NCBI GenBank assembly: GCA_003567135.1
Contig: PXAI01000018.1
Span: 1 to 6,392, forward strand
Length of the DNA stretch: 6,392 nt
Reading direction: 5' to 3'
Source: Balneolia bacterium
GTDB lineage: Bacteria > Bacteroidota > Rhodothermia > Balneolales > Cyclonatronaceae
Below the pieces are notes generated by a model that searched no databases, was not told the DNA's origin, and worked only from the letters and a program-made list of their open reading frames with translations. Below, one piece after another: positions 1 through 4,600 of this stretch. Within the stretch, counting starts at the first letter, position 1. Each line of letters opens with the position of its first letter. A program made the position numbers and the translations under genes.

Positions 1-114
1 AAAAATGAAAATCACTCCAAGAAGAAGCATAAAAAACTTCAGGAGTTTACCGATGTTCGTTTTCACACTTCGGTTGTGTGTAAACGTAGCCATTAACGAC
101 GAAATGTAATTCAT
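1..114 (-). CDS. 5' fragment of a membrane protein gene, possibly a K+ channel (TrkA-N type)
   Basis: Only the first 38 codons lie in the window; the gene continues past the left edge on the minus strand. The ATG is at 114-112. An in-frame TAG lies two codons upstream (120-118), so this is the first possible start; Met8 is an alternative. The peptide starts MNYISSLMATFTHNRSVKTN, is basic around residues 14-26 (Arg15, Lys18, Lys23, Lys26), and turns into a strongly hydrophobic segment from residue 27 (FFMLLLGVIFIF). A short basic N-terminal tail followed by a KLLKFF-type entry into a first membrane helix resembles two-helix bacterial K+ channels that carry cytoplasmic TrkA-N (RCK) domains. That match is from memory of the family and rests on very few residues. 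What is seen is an open frame and a membrane segment; the channel function is inference. It could equally be another inner-membrane protein. It shares the strand of the two lipoprotein genes but lies 137 bases beyond them. Confidence 0.55.
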   Translation of the reverse strand, partial: MNYISSLMATFTHNRSVKTNIGKLLKFFMLLLGVIFIF

Positions 115-120
115 GAGCTA

Positions 121-133
121 AGCCTGACAGGCT
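121..133. repeat. Short inverted repeat before the membrane-protein start
   Basis: AGCCT-GAC-AGGCT forms a perfect 5-bp stem with a 3-base loop. It lies 6 bases upstream of the minus-strand ATG at 114, so a transcript of that gene could fold here, next to the ribosome-binding region. No T-run follows on the minus strand, which argues against a terminator. The stem is short enough to arise by chance. Confidence 0.25.
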
Positions 134-163
134 ACTGAGCGATCATTTTTGATAAACTGATAT

Positions 164-175
164 TCACAAGTGTGA
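164..175. promoter_or_regulatory. Dyad TCACA-AG-TGTGA, possible operator
   Basis: The two 5-base arms are exact reverse complements around a 2-base centre. The spacing is too tight for a good RNA hairpin, so a dimeric regulator site is the more natural reading if it is functional. It lies in the 137-base gap between the cytochrome-like gene and the minus-strand membrane-protein gene, about 50 bases upstream of the latter's start, where an operator could act. No convincing promoter was found beside it. Confidence 0.2.
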
Positions 176-251
176 TTAGCATACCGGGTTAAGGTACGAA
201 ATACGCCTGAATTTAAAATGCCGCATAGTCCCGATTGATTCCACAGTCGTT

Positions 252-683
252 TTACCGGATAACGAGGTTGTTGATCACCCGAATCGGCCCGGGGCAGTAG
301 CGCTCATGGCAATCTATGCAGGAGGATACCACGGCGTTGAATTTTTCCGCATCCACCCTTACGTCATTCATTTTGCGGATGAAGGCCGCGTATTCCTCCT
401 CAAAGGCCTGCTGAGCTGAGATAAAATCCTCCTGAAGATATCTTTCATCAGACGGCACCCCTTCCTCAAACAAAACGGGATGCTCCACGACAACCTCATC
501 CCCCGAAACGACAAGATTTCTGATCTGAGCCATCTGAGCCGTTCTCTGCGCCATCAGCACGGAAAGCGTTAGTTCTTCCGGCTCCGGTTGTTCCGGCTCT
601 CCTGAACAGGCAACCAGAAAAACCGCTGCCGTCATCATTACAATGACGATAAGGCTCAGACTGGAAAATCTGAAATCAGGCAT
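252..683 (-). CDS. Small c-type cytochrome lipoprotein, cytochrome c'-like
   Basis: Encodes 143 residues, probably a haem protein anchored by lipid outside the cytoplasm. Residues 1-25 form a lipoprotein signal peptide (hydrophobic stretch SLSLIVIVMMTAAVFLVA) with the lipobox LVAC and Cys26 as the lipidated residue. An acidic, Pro-rich linker follows (29-37). Residues 38-120 read as amphipathic helices, including LMAQRTAQMAQIRNLVVSGD and an Glu/Ala-rich helix around QQAFEEEYAAF. The C-terminus carries CIDCH at 122-126, the covalent haem c motif with His126 as axial ligand. A helical body with CxxCH near the C-terminus is the layout of class II cytochrome c (c'). Sequence similarity beyond that is weak, so the family is inferred. 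The start at 683 is preferred over an ATG at 785 because it places the signal peptide at the N-terminus and overlaps the upstream gene by only 8 bases. An extra Cys130 follows the haem motif. The protein may transfer electrons or bind a gas such as NO; neither is shown. Confidence 0.82.
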   Translation of the reverse strand: MPDFRFSSLSLIVIVMMTAAVFLVACSGEPEQPEPEELTLSVLMAQRTAQMAQIRNLVVSGDEVVVEHPVLFEEGVPSDERYLQEDFISAQQAFEEEYAAFIRKMNDVRVDAEKFNAVVSSCIDCHERYCPGPIRVINNLVIR

Positions 684-1173
684 CGGCTGATTCGTAATTT
701 GCGACAAATACGCCGTCGGCCTCAAAATAGAGCTCGATGGCGGGCTCGGTAATCGCTTCAACTTCTTCTGGAGAGTGGCCCGCATCTTCGGCGTAATGGC
801 GAAGCGTGTTTACGGATGTACGGTTCAGCCAGGCCTTGCCTTCCATCACGATTTCCTGTCCGGCGAGATCTTTGGGTACGAAGAATCCGTAGTCAGTAAA
901 GGTAATGCGCATCGTTTCGTTATCCGGTACCTGAATAGTAACCCAGCATCCTTTACTCTGGCAGACTTCCACCGCGGTGCCCCGAATGGCAATTTTTTCA
1001 GAAGGATCTTCAGTCAGTTCTATGTTTTGAAGAATCTCGCTGACATGAACAGCCGTTGCCGGATCAAACTCTGATCCGAAAAATTCGCCGTTTAACTGGT
1101 TTGCGTTATCGGCCTGATTGCAGGATGCCAGCATGAAAATAGCAATGAGTGCTGCTGTATAAATAGTACGCAT
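676..1173 (-). CDS. DUF4920 family lipoprotein
   Basis: Encodes 165 residues. Residues 1-17 are a signal peptide ending in the lipobox LASC, so Cys18 should be lipidated and the protein membrane-anchored. A polar linker (19-35) leads to one compact domain, roughly 40-150, that I recognise as DUF4920. Its signatures are VCQSKGCW (Cys71 and Cys76, then Trp77), the TDYGFFVP block around 93-100, GxxxxxEGKA around 105-114, and LRHYAEDAG at 124-132. The biochemical role of the family is unknown. The conserved Cys-x4-Cys-Trp and His126/Asp130 suggest a metal site or a redox-active thiol pair, which is inference. It is the first gene of a minus-strand pair: its TGA (678-676) lies inside the start of the cytochrome-like gene as ATGCCTGA, a classic coupling overlap. 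No Shine-Dalgarno precedes the ATG, as is usual in Bacteroidota-type genomes. A TAAATTTG promoter box lies about 50 bases upstream. Confidence 0.9.
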   Translation of the reverse strand: MRTIYTAALIAIFMLASCNQADNANQLNGEFFGSEFDPATAVHVSEILQNIELTEDPSEKIAIRGTAVEVCQSKGCWVTIQVPDNETMRITFTDYGFFVPKDLAGQEIVMEGKAWLNRTSVNTLRHYAEDAGHSPEEVEAITEPAIELYFEADGVFVANYESADA

Positions 1174-1212
1174 GGATACAAAGTGCTAATTAAAATGTTC
1201 TGTAATGGATTT

Positions 1213-1228
1213 ATTTGCAAGATCAAAT
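1213..1228. promoter_or_regulatory. Dyad ATTTG-N6-CAAAT over the lipoprotein promoter
   Basis: Perfect 5-base arms separated by 6 bases overlap the -7 box at 1224-1231 and extend toward the expected transcription start. A bound regulator here would block RNA polymerase, so a repressor site is the natural guess. The arms are A+T-rich and short, and one arm shares bases with the -7 box itself, so chance is a real possibility. Confidence 0.25.
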
Positions 1229-1231
1229 TTA
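1224..1231 (-). promoter_or_regulatory. Bacteroidota-type -7 promoter box TAAATTTG
   Basis: Read on the minus strand, TAAATTTG matches the Bacteroidota primary-sigma -7 consensus TAnnTTTG at every defined position. It lies 50 bases upstream of the DUF4920 ATG, giving a leader of plausible length for the two-gene unit. No good TTTG-type -33 element is present at the usual 19-21 base spacing; the region there reads ATAA. The -33 element is often poorly conserved in this group, so the call rests on the -7 box and its position. Confidence 0.4.
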
Positions 1232-1475
1232 CAGAATTCTGCGCTGAAAGTTATTTGTTTTTCAGGCAGATATGTTTCAGTTACATTTTTACCATCTCTT
1301 CATTTACAGGTTTTGACATTGTGGGGATCACATCTTCTTCCTACCTGTTGCGACCTCAGGCAACGTCTATTAGAATAAAACAGATATTAAAACATCTGCT
1401 GTATTTATAGATTTTACGATTTCATAACGACCCCGTTCTGCCGGCTTCATTTTTTTCAAATCTGACTTCAAAATG

Positions 1476-1494
1476 TTACATTAATCAGATGTAA
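1476..1494. promoter_or_regulatory. Dyad TTACAT-N7-ATGTAA upstream of the subtilase
   Basis: Two exact 6-base complementary arms with a 7-base spacer lie 117 bases before the subtilase ATG. They overlap a degenerate -7-like sequence, TAATTTGA, at 1492-1499. The form is that of a dimeric regulator site. A partial copy of the left arm, GTTACATT, also occurs at 1280-1287. Binding by any particular regulator cannot be inferred from this sequence. Confidence 0.25.
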
Positions 1495-1533
1495 TTTGAT
1501 GACTGTTATTACGTGTTATTTTAACCCCGCAAT

Positions 1534-1560
1534 TCAGGCAACCTTATAAATATTGCCTGA
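1534..1560. repeat. 8-bp perfect inverted repeat in the subtilase leader
   Basis: TCAGGCAA and TTGCCTGA are exact reverse complements around an 11-base A+T-rich loop, ending 51 bases before the subtilase ATG. In RNA this gives an 8-bp stem with four G-C pairs. No T-run follows, so it is not a canonical terminator. It could be an operator or a 5' leader hairpin. A third copy of TCAGGCAA occurs at 1356-1363, and TCAGGCA at 1262-1268, which makes a protein-binding motif somewhat more likely than a lone hairpin. Confidence 0.4.
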
Positions 1561-1611
1561 CTACAGTTATCAAGTTTCTACCGAACAACGTCAATCAATC
1601 CAGACCAACTA

Positions 1612-4600
1612 ATGTTAGCAAAATTACAGATCACAGCCAGTTTTCTGCTGGCTTCCTTAATTCTCGTTTTTGGTTCAGGCTCAGTAAGCTTTACTGTTGC
1701 CCAAACCGGACCAGATGATTACCACGAAAATGTAGTTGTAGTCAAATTTACTAAAGAGGCCCTCAATACCATGAACCGGCAGCTTGTGCTGTCAGAGGCC
1801 CGCACTTCCCTCCCTTCAGTTGACCTCCTGAACGAGCAGCTTGAAGTTCACTCCATGCATCAGCTTATCCGTACAGACCCACGGTTTGCTGAGCGCCACG
1901 CCAGGTATGGCCTTGACCGATGGTACGTTGTTGAGTACGCCTCAACGACAGATGTGCCCTCAGCGATTGCGGCTTTCAAGTCGAATGCGAATATCGAGCA
2001 CGCGGAGCCCAAGTTTCAGTATGAAATTCTTGGTTCACCGACTTCACCGGCTTTTTCAGCCGAAGAACTCGTTGAACTCCTCAGCGATTTTGATGATCCG
2101 CGCCTTGATGAACAATGGCACTACCATAATACCGGCCAGACAGGCGGTACCGAAGGCGCTGATATGAAGCTCTTCCCGGCCTGGGATATCGAAACCGGAA
2201 GTTCTGAAATTATCGTACAGGTTGTGGATACAGGCATTGACCTGAATCACCCTGATCTTGAAAATATGCTCTGGGAAAACCCATTCCCGGGTCCGGAAAA
2301 CGGTTATGTGGATGATTTCCACGGCTGGAACCACGTATCCGGAAACTCTGACATCCAGGATACAAACGGTCACGGTTCACACTGTTCCGGAACAATTGCC
2401 GCGCAAAATAACAACGGCGTTGGCGTAGCTGGAATCGCCGGAGGTAACGGCGAGGACGGCACCGGCGTTAGAATTATGACGAGCCGTGTATTTATCGGCG
2501 CATTTGGCGGCGGCGGTTTTGCCGAAGCCGTTGTTTACGGAGCTGATAACGGTGCCGTAATTGCCAACCACAGCTGGGGCGGCGGCGGATTCTCACAGGC
2601 TCTGCGCGACGCTATTCTCTATTTTATTGAAAACGCCGGATATGATGCCGACGGCAATCCTTCAGGCCCGATTCAGGGTGGACTGATTGTATTTGCAGCC
2701 GGTAACAGCGATGTTTCCACTCCAAACGAGCCGATCGCCTCTAACCCTGAAGTTATGGCCGTTGCTTCCACCAACCACAATGACCAGAAGTCATGGTACT
2801 CTCAGTACGGCGACTGGGTGCACATTTCTGCACCGGGCGGCGAAACGAATACCGTACTTCAGGAAGGTGTTCTCAGCACAGTACAAAACGGTAACTACCA
2901 GTTTTACCAGGGTACATCCATGGCTGCTCCGCACGCCGTTGGTGTTGCCGCACTTGTGGCCTCAAGCTTTAAAGATGAAGGCATTACGCCCGATGAAATT
3001 TTTGAGCGTCTTGTAGCTACCACTGATCCAATCGAAGATGTTAACCCTTCGTATCAGGGGCAAATGGGAAGCGGACGCCTGAACGCAGCGCGCGCACTTG
3101 AGCAGGATGACGGAATTGCGCCGGATGCCATTACCGACCTCGAAGTAATTGATGAAGCGCAAAGCAGCATCACCGTTGAATGGACGGCTACCGGATCAAG
3201 CGGAATGGAAGGGATGTCGAATAACGTGGATCTTCGTTATTCCACCAATCCTATTACCGAATCCAATTTCCACGCGGCGCCTCAGCCTGACAGAAGCGTA
3301 ACTCCGCGCTCTGCCGGTCAAACGCAGACATTTACCGTAAGCGGCCTCCAGCCAAATACGAACTACTATTTTGCCGTAAAAGCATCCGATTTCTTCGGCA
3401 ATGTTTCCCCGATTTCAAACCTTGCAACCGGAACAACTGCGGGAACTCCAACGGCTTCCGTTGATCCTGAGCAGCTTTATGCGGAAACTGAGGAAGAGGG
3501 CAACACGGTTGTCAAAAATTTCTCTATCTCAAACAGCGGAAACGCTGATCTTGAATTTGCATTCTCCGGTGTAAACGTAACCGAAATGCTGGCGCGTCCC
3601 GGCGTTGAGCTCAATAACGTAAGCCGGATTTATCCGGATATGGAGCTCGAAAAAGGCGAAGAAGATCACAGAACCGGACATCCAGTACTTCTCGGAGCCG
3701 GCGGCCCCGATGAATTCGGATATACCTGGATCGACAGCAACGAGCCTGGCGGCCCCGCCTTCAACTGGTTCGACATTTCTGAAGTCGGATCACCAATTCC
3801 GGGTCTTTCCGGAACATGGGACGGAAACGCTATGGTTGATCTTCCGTTTGATTTCCCGTTTTACGACGGCGAATATTCAGAAGCCCGCGTTTCTGTAAAC
3901 GGATGGATACACTTCGGTTCCTTCTCAGGACTTGGATTCACAAACCGTGAAATCCCGTCAACAAGTGATCCTACAAATTTCCTCGCGGTTCTTTGGGATG
4001 ATCTCGATATGAGACAGGCCGGATCAGTCTACTCCTACCACGACGAGCAGGCGAACCGCTTCATCGTTCAGTGGGATGGCGCTCCAAAAAGCGGCTCAAT
4101 CGGAACCGTTTACACATTCCAGGCGATGCTTTACGCAAATGGTACAATTGTGTATCAGTACGACAGCATCACCGGAAATAATGCTGCCAACACAGTAGGT
4201 ATTGAGAATCAGGACGGAACTGACGGCCTTCAGGTTGCTTTTAACACAGGATATGTGGAAAGCGAACTGGCGGTAAGATTTGCCACTGCCCCTGACTGGA
4301 TCTCCCTTAACCAGGCTGACGGAGTCGTTGCACCGGGTGAATCCCTCGAAATTGAGGCCACGTTTGATCCTGCCGGGCTTTCCGAAGGTATTTACACGCA
4401 CGTGTTCAGTATCGGCACAAACGTATATGGCGGCGGCGGTCTTGATCTGCCAGTCTCTTTCCAGATCGGAAGCGGCGTCGGATCTCTCGCAGCTGATATG
4501 GAAGAAATGGAGTTTGGGGATGCGTTTGTCGGAACCGGCAAAATGATGAGCCTCGAGCTGACCAACAACGGAACTTCGCTGGTTACGGTTAATGACCTCG

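Larger units (their letters stand above)
1174..1611. other. Divergent intergenic region, 438 bases, no gene
   Basis: This A+T-rich stretch separates the minus-strand lipoprotein pair from the plus-strand subtilase and should hold promoters for both. The lipoprotein side has a recognisable -7 box and a dyad. The subtilase side has two dyads (1476-1494 and 1534-1560) but no clear promoter; the nearest candidates are TAGATTTT at 1408-1415 and TAATTTGA at 1492-1499, both imperfect. An open frame of 75 codons at 1183-1410 on the plus strand has the biased, Phe/Ile/Ser-rich composition expected from translated A+T-rich spacer and runs antisense through the promoter, so it is not called as a gene. 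No tRNA, known riboswitch core or rho-independent terminator was recognised. Confidence 0.7.

Noticed and set aside
64..80. CACAC-TTCGGTT-GTGTG hairpin with a possible UUCG tetraloop
   Set aside because: It lies inside the coding part of the minus-strand membrane-protein gene and is not followed by a T-run on either strand, so a terminator is unlikely.
5..109. Plus-strand open frame of 34 codons at the left edge
   Set aside because: It lies opposite the minus-strand membrane-protein start, which has the more protein-like sequence, and it shows no domain or convincing start context.
775..1074. Plus-strand open frame of 99 codons
   Set aside because: It is antisense to the DUF4920 gene, whose conserved motifs show which strand is coding.
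1381..1398. CAGAT-N8-ATCTG hairpin in the spacer
   Set aside because: A 5-bp A+T-rich stem with an 8-base loop and no T-run after it is within chance, and no gene on the plus strand ends nearby.
1183..1410. Plus-strand open frame of 75 codons in the divergent spacer
   Set aside because: Its composition is that of translated A+T-rich spacer, it has no recognisable domain or ribosome site, and it runs antisense through the likely promoter of the lipoprotein pair.
1492..1499. TAATTTGA as a -7 box for the subtilase
   Set aside because: It is one base short of the TAnnTTTG spacing and has no TTTG element at the right distance upstream; too weak to list as a promoter.
2056..2373. Antisense and off-frame open frames within the subtilase, such as this one and those at 4096-4401, 4707-4940 and 5545-5889
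   Set aside because: The subtilase frame is continuous with an intact catalytic triad and recognisable domains throughout; these are shadows of it.
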